From an uncultured Clostridium sp. (GTDB lineage Bacteria > Bacillota > Clostridia > Lachnospirales > Lachnospiraceae), in the NCBI GenBank assembly GCA_900542035.1, contig UQMJ01000011.1, positions 6,701-70,700 of the forward strand: 64,000 nucleotides of DNA. The letters are read 5' to 3'. Numbering within the stretch: position 1 is the stretch's first letter; each line of letters starts with the position of its first letter. Positions 34,362-44,481 of this stretch are shown here, piece by piece. A program made the position numbers and the translations under genes. The notes under the pieces are model-generated. The model made no database searches, had not been told where the DNA came from, and worked only from the letters and a program-made list of their open reading frames with translations.

Positions 34362-36631
34362 GCAAAAAGGCATTCGTTGCGCGGATCACAGCGATATTGT
34401 CCCTGATTCTGGTACTGATAACCGTTATTGTTGTTCTGGAACCGGAACGGAAGGATGAGGGGATTACCAGGGCGCGGGCTGCGAAAGCAGTGGCGCTTAT
34501 GATGGAATCCAGAGAAGAGATTCTTCAATATGAAGAAGAGAGCGGACGTTCCTATTTTTCCCAGAAAGAGCAGAATAACTGGTATGTACCGTATATGGAT
34601 TACCTGTATGAAAAGAAAATTTTATCAGAAGATTTGACAAAACCTTCTGCAGCAGAGGCTCAGAAAGAGATTACTTATGAAGAGGTCAGCCATATAGCGG
34701 CGGCTTTTTCCAAACCTCTGGAAGCTTCTGTAGGATTGGTGAGGAAAAACCGGAGCCATCCTTATCCGGAAGAGGATTTCTGGCAGTTTTATGACAAATT
34801 GCTGGAAGAAACAGGGGCAGCAGAGACGGAAGACGGCGTCAGGACACTGGAAGTCCTGCTGTATGGAACTCCTGCCAACGTTCAGCCGTCAGAAAGCTGG
34901 ACGGCTTATACCAGTGAAGGAGATTTCCGGTTTGAAGGGCTGGCTCTGGATGCATACATAGACTGCAAACTGGAAATTATGGTACGGAACGAGGAAATGA
35001 TTGCTGTCCGCAAGGTGATTTCAGAAGATGTCGTGTATGAAAACGTATGGCTGGACGACAGCGGCAGCGAAACCTTCCAGGTTCATCTGGGAAGTATCTG
35101 CCGGACGTTTTCCGGAAAAGGAATCGAAAATCTGGAAGAATTCCGGAATAATCTGGTTGATCTGGAATTAAATTCCGGAAACCTGGTAAAAATTTCTGTC
35201 CAGAATGACCGGATTACCGGAAAGGTGCTGTCAGCTGGCAAAAATGGAATTGAGATCGAAGGTTACGGTCTGATTCCATTAGAGAAAAATTTCAGGGTCC
35301 ATAAAGTGTATGGAGAGTATCAAGAACTGGAACTTTCGGATATTTTAGTAGGATATGATAACCAGGAATTTGTGACCAGCAACGGAAAGCTGTGCGCGGC
35401 TCTGATTACCAGAGAGTTCGACGCGGAGAAAATCAGAGTTCTGCTGATGAATACAGGATTTCAATCCATTTTTCATCCTTCTGTGACGTTTACTGCGGAT
35501 ACAGGTGCGGTACTTACGTATGGGAAAAAGGAAAAAAGGCTGGAGGCAGGAGAAAGTTTGACCATTGAGCCAGGAAGCAAATATCTGAAAGAAGGACGTT
35601 TAAAGGTTCAGCCGGAAACAGAAGACGGGCGTATCCTGATTTCTTCTATTTCCAGAAACCAGGGCACTCCTGCGTATTGCGGCACGATTGAAATTAAGGA
35701 AGAGACGGAAGGCCTGACCATTGTCAATGATTTATATCTGGAAGATTACCTGAAAACAGTAGTTTCCAGCGAAATGCCGGCAAGCTATGAACTGGAGGCG
35801 TTAAAAGCTCAGGCAGTCTGCGCCAGAACCTATGCTTACCGCCAGATTCTGGGCAACAGCTACAGCCAGTACGGAGCTCACGTGGATGACAGTACCAATT
35901 TCCAGGTCTACAACAATACAGAAGAATCGACACGGACAACGGAAGCAGTCAATGAAACGTACGGTCAGATGCTGTTTTACGAGGGAAATGCAATCGAGGC
36001 CTTTTATTTCTCTACTTCCTGCGGTCATACCACAGACGGAAGCGCCTGGGGCGGAAGCGGAGAGAAAACCCCTTATCTCAAGGCCAGAGAGCTAAGAGAC
36101 CGGAAGGAGCAGTTGGATTTGTCCAGCAATGCGGCTTTTTCCGAGTTTATTAAAAACAAGGACTATCCGGCTTATGACCAGAGCTATCCGATGTACCGGT
36201 GGGAAACCAGGATCCAGGCTTCTGATTTGGAGAAAAAGATACCGGAGCTGGGGACTGTCACAGATGTGGAAATCACAGAACGCGGCCCTGGCGGAGTGGC
36301 CCAGAAGCTGACGCTTTATGGGACTTCGGGAGAAAAGAAGATAGAGGGACAGAACCAAATCCGGAGTATACTGGGGGATTCTGCTTTAGAGATTGCCAAA
36401 AAAGACGGAAGTACCCAGACGGGATTTTCTATTTTGCCAAGCGCTTATATTTCCATTGAAAAAAGAACCGGCGCCGATGGAATTCTGTCGTTTTATATTT
36501 ACGGCGGCGGCTATGGACATGGAGCCGGCATGAGCCAGAACGGCGCTCAGGAAATGGCAAAAGATGGAAAAGATTACCAGGCAATTTTAAACTTCTTTTA
36601 CGAAGGCGCAGAAATTAGGGAAGCAAATTAG
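34358..36631 (+). CDS. SpoIID/LytB-domain protein
   Basis: Large cell-surface protein of 757 residues. One N-terminal membrane segment (residues 8-27) anchors it. The middle 400 residues are not recognisable beyond beta-rich segments. The SpoIID domain is near 455-640: YLEDYLKTVVSSEMPASYELEALKAQAVCARTYA has the catalytic-type Glu of SEMP, then YFSTSCGHTTDGSAWGG; near 715 comes GYGHGAGMSQNGAQEMA. The family cleaves peptidoglycan glycan strands stripped of peptides. It is coupled to the AI-2E gene by an ATGA overlap. The extra middle region makes it about twice the usual SpoIID length. Confidence 0.88.
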   Translation: MSKKAFVARITAILSLILVLITVIVVLEPERKDEGITRARAAKAVALMMESREEILQYEEESGRSYFSQKEQNNWYVPYMDYLYEKKILSEDLTKPSAAEAQKEITYEEVSHIAAAFSKPLEASVGLVRKNRSHPYPEEDFWQFYDKLLEETGAAETEDGVRTLEVLLYGTPANVQPSESWTAYTSEGDFRFEGLALDAYIDCKLEIMVRNEEMIAVRKVISEDVVYENVWLDDSGSETFQVHLGSICRTFSGKGIENLEEFRNNLVDLELNSGNLVKISVQNDRITGKVLSAGKNGIEIEGYGLIPLEKNFRVHKVYGEYQELELSDILVGYDNQEFVTSNGKLCAALITREFDAEKIRVLLMNTGFQSIFHPSVTFTADTGAVLTYGKKEKRLEAGESLTIEPGSKYLKEGRLKVQPETEDGRILISSISRNQGTPAYCGTIEIKEETEGLTIVNDLYLEDYLKTVVSSEMPASYELEALKAQAVCARTYAYRQILGNSYSQYGAHVDDSTNFQVYNNTEESTRTTEAVNETYGQMLFYEGNAIEAFYFSTSCGHTTDGSAWGGSGEKTPYLKARELRDRKEQLDLSSNAAFSEFIKNKDYPAYDQSYPMYRWETRIQASDLEKKIPELGTVTDVEITERGPGGVAQKLTLYGTSGEKKIEGQNQIRSILGDSALEIAKKDGSTQTGFSILPSAYISIEKRTGADGILSFYIYGGGYGHGAGMSQNGAQEMAKDGKDYQAILNFFYEGAEIREAN

Positions 36632-36652
36632 AGAAGCAGAGGAAAAATCCCG

Positions 36653-36681
36653 TTGACAGTAATTTATTCCTATGCTATCAT
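36653..36681 (+). promoter_or_regulatory. promoter of rpsO
   Basis: TTGACA at 36653-36658 and TATCAT at 36676-36681, spacer 17 bases. Confidence 0.8.
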
Positions 36682-36687
36682 TACTGA

Positions 36688-36782
36688 GTATGAGTAAACG
36701 CCGAAACTCAGCCGGCAGGAACACTCCAACCGCGGCTTGGTTTACGGTAAGGTTTCAATTTATTTTAAGGAGGATATTTACC
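36688..36782 (+). promoter_or_regulatory. structured leader of rpsO
   Basis: The 95-base leader can pair GTAAAC with GTTTAC around an inner stem-rich region (GCCGG and CCGCGGC) before AAGGAGG. Ribosomal protein S15 often represses its own mRNA through such leaders. Assignment is by position and pairing only. Confidence 0.4.
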
Positions 36783-37049
36783 ATGATTTCTAAGGAAAAG
36801 AAAGCAGCTATTATCGCAGAGTATGGCAGAAAGCCAGGAGATACCGGTTCTCCAGAAGTTCAGATCGCTATCTTAACTGCAAGAATTACTGAATTAACTG
36901 AGCACTTAAAGAGCAATCCAAAGGATCATCACTCCAGACGTGGTCTGCTGATGATGGTAGGTCAGAGACGTGGTCTGTTAGACTACTTAAAGAAGACCGA
37001 TCTGGAAGGCTATCGTACACTGATCGAGAAGTTAGGCATCAGAAAGTAA
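36783..37049 (+). CDS. rpsO: 30S ribosomal protein S15
   Basis: 88 residues, full length. GDTGSPEVQIAILTARI near residue 21 and HHSRRGLLMMVGQRRGLLDYL near 46 are the signature. It binds the central domain of 16S rRNA. The gene order rpsO-pnp is the classic one. Confidence 0.98.
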   Translation: MISKEKKAAIIAEYGRKPGDTGSPEVQIAILTARITELTEHLKSNPKDHHSRRGLLMMVGQRRGLLDYLKKTDLEGYRTLIEKLGIRK

Positions 37050-37061
37050 TTTTGCTGCTGT

Positions 37062-37094
37062 TAGGGTGGAGAGATTTCTCCGCCCTATATTTGT
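37062..37094 (+). terminator. terminator after rpsO
   Basis: TAGGGTGGAGAGA pairs with TCTCCGCCCTA and is followed by TATTTGTT. It may be leaky, because pnp follows with no obvious strong promoter. Confidence 0.6.
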
Positions 37095-37273
37095 TCTATT
37101 TCATAAGGAATTTGCGCAGGCAGGCGCGCTGCGGCAGAAGGATACACCGAGACCGCTGACGTATATATGATTCCCAGACAGGCAGGACTTTGCCAATCAT
37201 GTACAGGTCAGTAGTTTCGGATCTTTTACCGCAGACAAAGAGTGATTATTTAAGAGTAAAAAGGAGACACACT

Positions 37274-39406
37274 ATGTATAAGAGTTTTAGTATGGAATTA
37301 GCAGGCCGTACTCTGACCGTAGACGTTGGCAGAGTGGCAGCACAGGCAAACGGAGCCGCATTTATGCATTACGGCGATACCGTCGTTCTTTCCACTGCAA
37401 CTGCATCCGATAAGCCAAGAGAAGGGATTGATTTTTTCCCTTTAAGCGTTGAATATGAGGAAAAGCTGTATTCCGTAGGAAAGATTCCAGGCGGATTTAA
37501 CAAGAGAGAGGGAAAGGCATCTGAAAATGCGATTTTAACTTCCCGTGTTATCGACAGACCGATGCGTCCTCTGTTCCCGAAGGATTACCGCAATGACGTT
37601 ACCTTAAACAACCTGGTAATGTCCGTTGATCCAGACTGCAGTCCGGAACTGACCGCTATGTTAGGATCTGCAATTGCGGCTACCATCTCCGATATTCCAT
37701 TTGACGGCCCGTGTGCAACTACGCAGATTGGCTTAATTGACGGAGAGTTTATTGTCAACCCGACCAACGCCCAGAAGAAGGTTTCGGATATGGCGCTGAC
37801 CGTAGCTTCTACCAGAGAAAAGGTTATCATGATCGAGGCTGGGGCTAAGGAAGTTCCAGAGCAGGTTATGATTGACGCGATTTTCAAGGCTCACGAAGTA
37901 AACCAGGAAATCATCAAATTTATTGATACGATTGTTGCAGAATGCGGCAAGGAAAAACACTCCTACGAGAGCTGTGCAGTTCCGGAAGAGCTGTTTGCTG
38001 CAATCAGAGAGATTGTAACTCCGGAGGAGATGGAAGCAGCAGTCTTTACTGATGAAAAGCAGAAAAGAGAAGAAAATATCCGCGCAATTACCGAGCGTCT
38101 GGAAGAAGCGTTTGCAGAAAATGAAGAATGGCTTCCTCTTCTTGGAGACGCCATTTACCAGTATCAGAAAAAGACAGTCCGCAAGATGATCTTAAAGGAT
38201 CACAAGCGTCCTGACGGCCGCGGAATTAAGGAAATCCGTCCTTTGGCAGCAGAAGTGGATCTGCTTCCAAGAGTACATGGTTCCGGTATGTTTACCCGCG
38301 GACAGACCCAGATTTTAAATGCCTGCACCCTGGCTCCATTATCCGAGGCACAGAAGTTAGACGGCTTAGATGAAAATGAGACGGCTAAGAGATATATGCA
38401 CCACTACAACTTCCCGTCCTACTCCGTAGGCGAGACCAAGCCGTCCAGAGGACCTGGACGCCGTGAAATTGGTCATGGCGCACTGGCTGAGAGAGCGTTA
38501 GTTCCGGTACTTCCAAGCGAGGAAGAGTTCCCATATGCGATCCGTACAGTATCTGAGACTATGGAGTCGAATGGTTCTACTTCCCAGGCAAGTATCTGTG
38601 CGTCTACTCTGTCTTTAATGGCAGCAGGCGTTCCGATTAAGAGCATGGTAGCCGGCATTTCCTGTGGCCTGGTTACCGGAGAAACGGATGACGATTACAT
38701 TGTATTAACGGATATTCAGGGGCTGGAAGACTTCTTCGGCGATATGGACTTTAAAGTAGGCGGTACTCATAAGGGTATTACTGCAATCCAGATGGATATT
38801 AAGATTCACGGACTGACCCGTCCGATTATCGAAGAGGCAATCGCAAGATGTCGGGAAGCCAGACTTTACATCATGGATGAGGTTATGGCTCCGGTTATTT
38901 CCGAACCGAGAAAAGAATTAAGCAAATACGCTCCTAAGATTCGTCAGATTACCATCGATCCACAGAAGATTGGCGATGTAGTCGGAAAACAGGGCAAAGT
39001 AATTAACAAAATTATTGAAGAAACCGGAGTAAAGATTGACATTGAAGATACCGGAGCAGTCAGCGTATGCGGCACAGACGCTGCGATGATTGAAAAAGCT
39101 GTCAATATCATCAACAGCATTGTAACCGAAATTGAAGCTGGTATGATCTTTACTGGAAAAGTTGCCCGTATTATGAATTTCGGCGCTTTTGTAGAACTGG
39201 CTCCAAATAAAGACGGTATGATCCACATTTCTAAACTGGCAGACCGCCGTGTTGCAAAAGTAGAAGATGTGGTAAATATTGGAGATGAAGTTACTGTAAA
39301 AGTAATTGAAGTTGACAAGATGGGTAGAATCAATTTAAGCATGCGTCCAAGTGACTTAGCAAAAAATGAAGAAGCCAAGGAAGAACATGCGGTTGATGCA
39401 GAATAA
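37274..39406 (+). CDS. pnp: polyribonucleotide nucleotidyltransferase
   Basis: Phosphorolytic 3'-5' exoribonuclease of 710 residues, part of the RNA decay machinery. Two RNase PH-like domains are visible (GDTVVLSTATASDKPREGIDFFPL near 32, and RGQTQILNACTLAPL near 344), then a KH domain near 558 (IGDVVGKQGKVINKIIEETG) and an S1 domain near 625 (GKVARIMNFGAFVEL). ATG 37274 follows AAAAAGGAG; the open frame to 37190 lacks a ribosome site. Confidence 0.97.
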   Translation: MYKSFSMELAGRTLTVDVGRVAAQANGAAFMHYGDTVVLSTATASDKPREGIDFFPLSVEYEEKLYSVGKIPGGFNKREGKASENAILTSRVIDRPMRPLFPKDYRNDVTLNNLVMSVDPDCSPELTAMLGSAIAATISDIPFDGPCATTQIGLIDGEFIVNPTNAQKKVSDMALTVASTREKVIMIEAGAKEVPEQVMIDAIFKAHEVNQEIIKFIDTIVAECGKEKHSYESCAVPEELFAAIREIVTPEEMEAAVFTDEKQKREENIRAITERLEEAFAENEEWLPLLGDAIYQYQKKTVRKMILKDHKRPDGRGIKEIRPLAAEVDLLPRVHGSGMFTRGQTQILNACTLAPLSEAQKLDGLDENETAKRYMHHYNFPSYSVGETKPSRGPGRREIGHGALAERALVPVLPSEEEFPYAIRTVSETMESNGSTSQASICASTLSLMAAGVPIKSMVAGISCGLVTGETDDDYIVLTDIQGLEDFFGDMDFKVGGTHKGITAIQMDIKIHGLTRPIIEEAIARCREARLYIMDEVMAPVISEPRKELSKYAPKIRQITIDPQKIGDVVGKQGKVINKIIEETGVKIDIEDTGAVSVCGTDAAMIEKAVNIINSIVTEIEAGMIFTGKVARIMNFGAFVELAPNKDGMIHISKLADRRVAKVEDVVNIGDEVTVKVIEVDKMGRINLSMRPSDLAKNEEAKEEHAVDAE

Positions 39407-39417
39407 ATAATAGACAG

Positions 39418-39449
39418 GGCCGCTGTCCTTGATGGACGGCGGCCTTTTT
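39418..39449 (+). terminator. terminator of pnp
   Basis: GGCCGCTGTCC and GGACGGCGGCC pair (one G-T mismatch position) and are followed by five Ts. Confidence 0.8.
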
Positions 39450-39486
39450 GCACCCATAGAACAGATTGCAGCAGAGGAAGACATCC

Positions 39487-40860
39487 ATGAGAAAAAACAA
39501 ATTATATGCGATAGGACTGGGATTGGTATTAGGACTTGCATCCCCTTGTATCCCGTCATTTGCAGAAACGGAGGCGCAGCTTCCCGAACTGGAAGCGCCG
39601 TCAGAAACGGAGGCTTCAGCGGAAACACAGGCGCCGTCGGAGACCGAAGCACCGTCAGAATCAGAATTACCAGCAGAGACCGAAGCACCGCCCGCAACAG
39701 ATGCTCAGAAGGAATCAGAGACGCTGTCCGCACCGCAGACAGAGGGACCAGGACAGGGAATGTCAGAAACAGAAGGGGGAACGATCTCCCATACAGGGGA
39801 AGTCCCAAAGGACTATTCCCAGATTGGTCCAGGGATGGAAATGCCTTCTGGCGGCAGTTCGTCACAGTCGTCCATCCAGGAATTTACATCTATGACAGTG
39901 GAAAATCCTGTTGTGCAGGTAGCAGAAAAATATTCTTATGAGCAGATGGAAGCAGATATTCAGGATTTGCAGAAGCGGTATGGAACCGCGCATATGCAGG
40001 TAACCGTGATTGGCACTTCTGCAGACGGCCGGAAAATTTATGATATACTGGTCGGAAATCCCAACGCCGGAAAACACATTTTAATCCAGGGGGCAATTCA
40101 TGCCAGGGAATACGCCAATCCGCTTCTGATGATGAAGCAGATAGAAGATATTCTGGCTTTTTACGATACGGGTTCCTACCATGGCAGAGCGATTTCAGAT
40201 TTGTTAAATCAGGTAGCAATTCATTTTGTACCCATGGCAAATCCGGACGGAGTTGCGTTAAGCCAGTTTGGCCTGGATGCGCTTCACTCCCAGCAGTTAA
40301 AACAGACAGTCCAGACGGCTTATACATCGGATCTGGCGGCAGGGCGGACTACCCAGGAGTTTTCCAGATATCTGGAACGCTGGAAATCCAATGCAAGAGG
40401 CGTAGATTTGAACCACAATTTTGATGCGCTGTGGACCAATACTTCCAGCAACTGGATGCTTCCTTCATTTTCCGGATATAAGGGACTGACGCCGGTATCA
40501 GAGCCGGAATCACAGGCGCTGGTCAATCTGATGAACAGCAATTATCCGTGGGCAGCGGTATTGAATTACCATTCCATGGGAAAGGTAATCTACTGGGACA
40601 TTGAAGGAAACAAAGAGAAGGAAAAATCCCAGCAGCTGGCTCAGCTGATGTCAGCAGCAACCGGCGGCTACCAGATGCTGTACAGCGGAGGCGGAGGCGG
40701 TTTTAAAGACTGGGTTCAGTTAAAGGAAAATCCAGTGCCGAGCATTACAGTAGAAACTGGAAAAATGGATTGTCCAATGCCTGTTTCGGAGTTTGAAAGC
40801 ATATGGGTAGAAAACCGGACAGGCTGGGCAGTTACTGCAGAGTTTGTGTTGTCCTACTAA
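39487..40860 (+). CDS. secreted M14 zinc carboxypeptidase
   Basis: Extracellular metallopeptidase of 457 residues. A signal peptide ends near residue 29 (SFAETE). Residues 30-100 are a Pro/Glu/Thr/Ser repeat stalk with repeated SETEAPSE-like units. The M14 domain carries the zinc ligands in GAIHAREYANP (HxxE) near 204 and the third His in LNYHSMG near 360, and the catalytic Glu in SITVETGK near 420. Substrate may be peptidoglycan peptides or dietary peptides; not decidable. It precedes an ABC exporter operon by ten bases. Confidence 0.9.
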   Translation: MRKNKLYAIGLGLVLGLASPCIPSFAETEAQLPELEAPSETEASAETQAPSETEAPSESELPAETEAPPATDAQKESETLSAPQTEGPGQGMSETEGGTISHTGEVPKDYSQIGPGMEMPSGGSSSQSSIQEFTSMTVENPVVQVAEKYSYEQMEADIQDLQKRYGTAHMQVTVIGTSADGRKIYDILVGNPNAGKHILIQGAIHAREYANPLLMMKQIEDILAFYDTGSYHGRAISDLLNQVAIHFVPMANPDGVALSQFGLDALHSQQLKQTVQTAYTSDLAAGRTTQEFSRYLERWKSNARGVDLNHNFDALWTNTSSNWMLPSFSGYKGLTPVSEPESQALVNLMNSNYPWAAVLNYHSMGKVIYWDIEGNKEKEKSQQLAQLMSAATGGYQMLYSGGGGGFKDWVQLKENPVPSITVETGKMDCPMPVSEFESIWVENRTGWAVTAEFVLSY

Positions 40861-40870
40861 GGAGTACAAG

Positions 40871-41542
40871 ATGTTAGAAGTAGACGGAATCTGTAAAACC
40901 TATCGGAAAAAGCAGGTGTTGTCAGGGGTTTCTCTGACTGCCGGACCTGGACAGTGCGTAGGGATTGTTGGGGGAAACGGCTGCGGGAAGACGACGCTTT
41001 TGTCGATTTTAGCGGGCGCCAGAAAAGCGGACAAGGGGAGCGTAAAGGCAGATGGAATGGAAATTCTGGGAAAGCCGGCTCTCCAGGCGGCAAAGATTGC
41101 CTATGTACCTCAGGAGAATCCATTTATGGACGAGTTAAGCGTAAAGGATAATTTAAGCCTGTGGTATAAAGGCGACCGGTCTGCCATGAAAAGGGATTTA
41201 GAAGACGGTCCGGCTGCCATGCTGGGAATTAACCAGTTTTTAACCACTCCGGTGGGAAAGCTTTCCGGAGGCATGAAGAAACGCTTATCAATTGCGTCTG
41301 CTTTGGCAGGCCATGAAAAGATTCTGATTATGGATGAGCCAGGGGCTGCTCTGGATTTAGTATGCAAGGAAATCATCCAGGAATATATGAAGCAGTACAT
41401 AAAGGATGGGGGAATCATCATTTTAGCATCCCATGAGCTGGCGGAGCTGGCAGTCTGCTCCAAAATGTATGTGTTAAAAAACGGCATGACAGAAGAAATT
41501 CCCTGCGGCCTGACGGTAGCACAGCTTACTGCCAGATTTTAA
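40871..41542 (+). CDS. ABC exporter ATP-binding protein
   Basis: Nucleotide-binding subunit of 223 residues. Walker A GGNGCGKTT near residue 37, Q-loop in YVPQENPFMDE near 79, signature LSGGMKKRLSIASAL near 132 and Walker B ILIMDEPGAALD near 155 are all present. It begins an operon with an anchored accessory protein and two ABC-2 type permeases. The exported substrate is unknown. Confidence 0.93.
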   Translation: MLEVDGICKTYRKKQVLSGVSLTAGPGQCVGIVGGNGCGKTTLLSILAGARKADKGSVKADGMEILGKPALQAAKIAYVPQENPFMDELSVKDNLSLWYKGDRSAMKRDLEDGPAAMLGINQFLTTPVGKLSGGMKKRLSIASALAGHEKILIMDEPGAALDLVCKEIIQEYMKQYIKDGGIIILASHELAELAVCSKMYVLKNGMTEEIPCGLTVAQLTARF

Positions 41543-41631
41543 TACCGGAAAATCTGTCACAGGCAGCTTTTCCGGATGTTTTACAATAAACATTCTGACA
41601 GCAGCAGCTGTCGAGAGAAAGGAGAAGCAGT

Positions 41632-43212
41632 ATGAAGGAGTTAAAAACAAAAAAGGGGATGATAATTGGAGGCGCTGCCATTGCGGCAGCGGCAGTAGTG
41701 GGGATTGGTGTTTTTGCTGTTGCTTCCAAGGATCCAAAGACAGTTGTAATCGATGCGTTTAAAGGCGTATATGCAGCGGATCGGGTCAAGCCGGCAGAAG
41801 AAATGTTCGGACTTGGACAGCTTTTCGAACAGTTTGAGACTACTGGCGGGGAAATGGGGCTGGAGTTTACCTATACAGGGGCAAATGACGAGATATTGGA
41901 TATGCTTACTGGAAGCGGAATTACAGTCAAGGCAGCTTCTGACGTTGTAAATAAGAAATTTTCCGAGCAGCTCGGAATTCTTTACAGCGGAATGGAATTA
42001 GGAAATCTTACAATTTATGGGGACGAGAATGACCTGATGGCCGCCCTTCCGGATCTGACGACAAAGGTATTAACGATACATTATGCAGAGGATCTGTCAG
42101 AGCAGATTGCAAATTCCCCGCTGATGGCAATGAGCGGATACGAGATAGGAGAGGAAGAGAAACAGGCCATCGACAATTATGTATCCTATCTGACCAGCAT
42201 CTACAGCGGAGAAAAGAAGCCGTTTGATTTGAAGGGGCTGTGGCAGCGGTACAAAGAAGGAAGCCAGGCCATGGAGAGTTTTAAGGAAGCGCTGACCGTA
42301 ACAAAGGCAGACAGCGCCCAGCTTTTGTACAATGGAAGCGAACAGAAGTGTACCGGATACGATGTGGTAGTTCCCAAGGCCGCGTTAATTGAGTTTTTAA
42401 AAACCACATCCAGCTTCTTTCTGGAGGACGAAAGCCTGAAAAATGACGTGATGGAATACGTAATGGCTCTGAGCGTCATGGACGAAATTTCTTTTGATGC
42501 TGCAGACTGGGAAGAACTGGGAACTGCCTGCGACCAGGCGATTGCGCAGCTGGATCAGATACTGGACGGCGACATTACCATGCGGGTGTATATAACCAAA
42601 AAAGGACAGCTTGCCACCATGGACGCTTCCTGTAAGTTTACAGAAGAAGAGACCACTCTGGATATGAATGTAAAGGCGGCTTTAGAAGGCGGAAGCTATC
42701 CGACCCAGAATGGAACCCTGACCATTACCACTACAGACGGAACCGATACGATAGTTGCCGGTCTTACAAAAAATGGAGAATATACCGACGCATCTTACCA
42801 CAGCCGTTTAGATGGCCAGATTGAATACGGCGGGGAAACCATGGGAATCGGGTATGAAAATACGTATGACCGTACTACCGGAGACTCTGTGGTACAGATT
42901 ACCCTGGGCGGCAGCGAAGGACTTGGCATAAATGAAACGGAAATTACCATTAACGGAGTCGTAGACGAGCTGGAAAAGGGCAAAAAGATTCATTATACAA
43001 TGGATTCCCTTGTAGTAAAAGAACCGGCTAGCGGCGTATTCTATGAAGTTTCCGGCGCATTTTATGTGGGAGAGCTTCAGAGTGAGATTGCGGCTCCAAA
43101 AGGAGAAGAGATGGATGTGCTGGCAGCTTCGGAAGAAGACTGGGAAGAGCTGCTGAATGAGATTATGATGAATCTGTACTCCCTGATTTTAGGAGGCGGT
43201 TTGTCTGAATAA
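41632..43212 (+). CDS. membrane-anchored protein of an ABC exporter operon
   Basis: Protein of 526 residues with a single N-terminal membrane segment (about 9-30, IIGGAAIAAAAVVGIGVFAVA) and a large extracytoplasmic part. The part is mixed alpha and beta and acidic, and is rich in glycine and threonine from residue 310 on. I do not recognise a family with confidence. Position between the ATPase and permease genes suggests it is an accessory or substrate-handling part of the exporter. Confidence 0.7.
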   Translation: MKELKTKKGMIIGGAAIAAAAVVGIGVFAVASKDPKTVVIDAFKGVYAADRVKPAEEMFGLGQLFEQFETTGGEMGLEFTYTGANDEILDMLTGSGITVKAASDVVNKKFSEQLGILYSGMELGNLTIYGDENDLMAALPDLTTKVLTIHYAEDLSEQIANSPLMAMSGYEIGEEEKQAIDNYVSYLTSIYSGEKKPFDLKGLWQRYKEGSQAMESFKEALTVTKADSAQLLYNGSEQKCTGYDVVVPKAALIEFLKTTSSFFLEDESLKNDVMEYVMALSVMDEISFDAADWEELGTACDQAIAQLDQILDGDITMRVYITKKGQLATMDASCKFTEEETTLDMNVKAALEGGSYPTQNGTLTITTTDGTDTIVAGLTKNGEYTDASYHSRLDGQIEYGGETMGIGYENTYDRTTGDSVVQITLGGSEGLGINETEITINGVVDELEKGKKIHYTMDSLVVKEPASGVFYEVSGAFYVGELQSEIAAPKGEEMDVLAASEEDWEELLNEIMMNLYSLILGGGLSE

Positions 43213-43227
43213 GCAACAGGAGGGAAT

Positions 43228-44481
43228 ATGCGGACATTTTTGGTATATGTGAAATTAGAACTGAAAAGGGCTCTGCGATTCCTTCCATGGATAGCTGCGG
43301 GGGCAATGGTACTGGCAGGACTGCTGGGCTCCATTGCCCTTTTTGCCTTCCGTACGGTGGAAAGCGGAGCAAAGCTGGATAAACTGAAGGTAGGCGTTGT
43401 TGTACCAGAAGAAGATGGGCTGGCAAAAAAAGCAGTATCTATGTTGGGAACGCTGGACAGTGTAGAAAGTATCTGCCAGTTTGTCTTTACAGAAGAAGCG
43501 GATGGAAAAAAACGGACAGAAGCAGGAGAATTTGCCTGTCTGATGGAAGTGCCGGAAGATTTTGTAGGAAGCATTATAGACGGAAGCAACCATCCGGTTA
43601 CCATCTGGTTTCCAAGGCCATTAGGCGTGGAAGAGCAGGTGTTTAAAGAACTGGCAGAAGCGGGAGCCAGAACCCTGTCCAGCGCCCAGGCGGGGATCTA
43701 TGCAGCCGGACATATGAACGGGCTTTATGGAATACCGGCAAGTATCCAGGAAGCAGAGCGGTATCTGAATACAAAATACTTATCTTACAGCCTGGATCGG
43801 GAAGGATATTTCAGGAGACGCCAGGTTTCTTCGGCAGGAGATGTTTCGACAGAGGTTCATTATATGGCGGCGGCAGCAGTGTTTTTTCTGCTGCTGTCCG
43901 GTATTCCGGCAGGCCGCCTTTTTGCGGAAGACAGCCGTTCCAGGCAGGAAAAACTGAAACTTTTAGGGATTGGAACTGGAAGCCGGATCGTGGCAAAAGC
44001 GGCGGCAATGACAGTATTGCTGTTCTTATTGACAGGATTTTTAGCGATAGCGGCGGCAATGGCAGGTTTCTTTTTGAAAGATGCTGGTTTGTCAGAAGCG
44101 CTGTCTTCGATCTTGGCGGAAATAGGAGAAAAAAGCAGAGGAACCGTATTTTTCCGGATAGGGCTGGCAGCCGCTGTCTTTGCTGCGTCGGCATCCCTCA
44201 TTGTCCTTTGCTATAGCCTGTCAGGAACGTTGATTGGCGGGATGATGGCGCTGTTTTTGGGAACTTGCGGAATGATGGTAATTTCCGGCGGATTTTTGCC
44301 GGAAGTCTTTCTGCCTCAAAGCTTTCAAAAACTGTCGGAGTATCTCCCGACTACTGCTTTGCTTTCCGGAATAAAAGGATTTTTCCAGAGCGGGGAAAAC
44401 TGGAGCCTGGTTGTCAGGCTGTGGGCAGTCAGCGCCGGTTCCCTTGTGATTGCCGGAGTCAGGAAAGGAGGATGGGCATGA
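43228..44481 (+). CDS. ABC-2 type permease, first
   Basis: Permease of 417 residues with the ABC-2 layout: one N-terminal membrane segment (about 15-40), a large extracellular domain (about 45-210), then five or more membrane segments to the C-terminus. It overlaps the next permease by four bases, so the two probably form a heterodimer with the upstream ATPase. Confidence 0.85.
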   Translation: MRTFLVYVKLELKRALRFLPWIAAGAMVLAGLLGSIALFAFRTVESGAKLDKLKVGVVVPEEDGLAKKAVSMLGTLDSVESICQFVFTEEADGKKRTEAGEFACLMEVPEDFVGSIIDGSNHPVTIWFPRPLGVEEQVFKELAEAGARTLSSAQAGIYAAGHMNGLYGIPASIQEAERYLNTKYLSYSLDREGYFRRRQVSSAGDVSTEVHYMAAAAVFFLLLSGIPAGRLFAEDSRSRQEKLKLLGIGTGSRIVAKAAAMTVLLFLLTGFLAIAAAMAGFFLKDAGLSEALSSILAEIGEKSRGTVFFRIGLAAAVFAASASLIVLCYSLSGTLIGGMMALFLGTCGMMVISGGFLPEVFLPQSFQKLSEYLPTTALLSGIKGFFQSGENWSLVVRLWAVSAGSLVIAGVRKGGWA

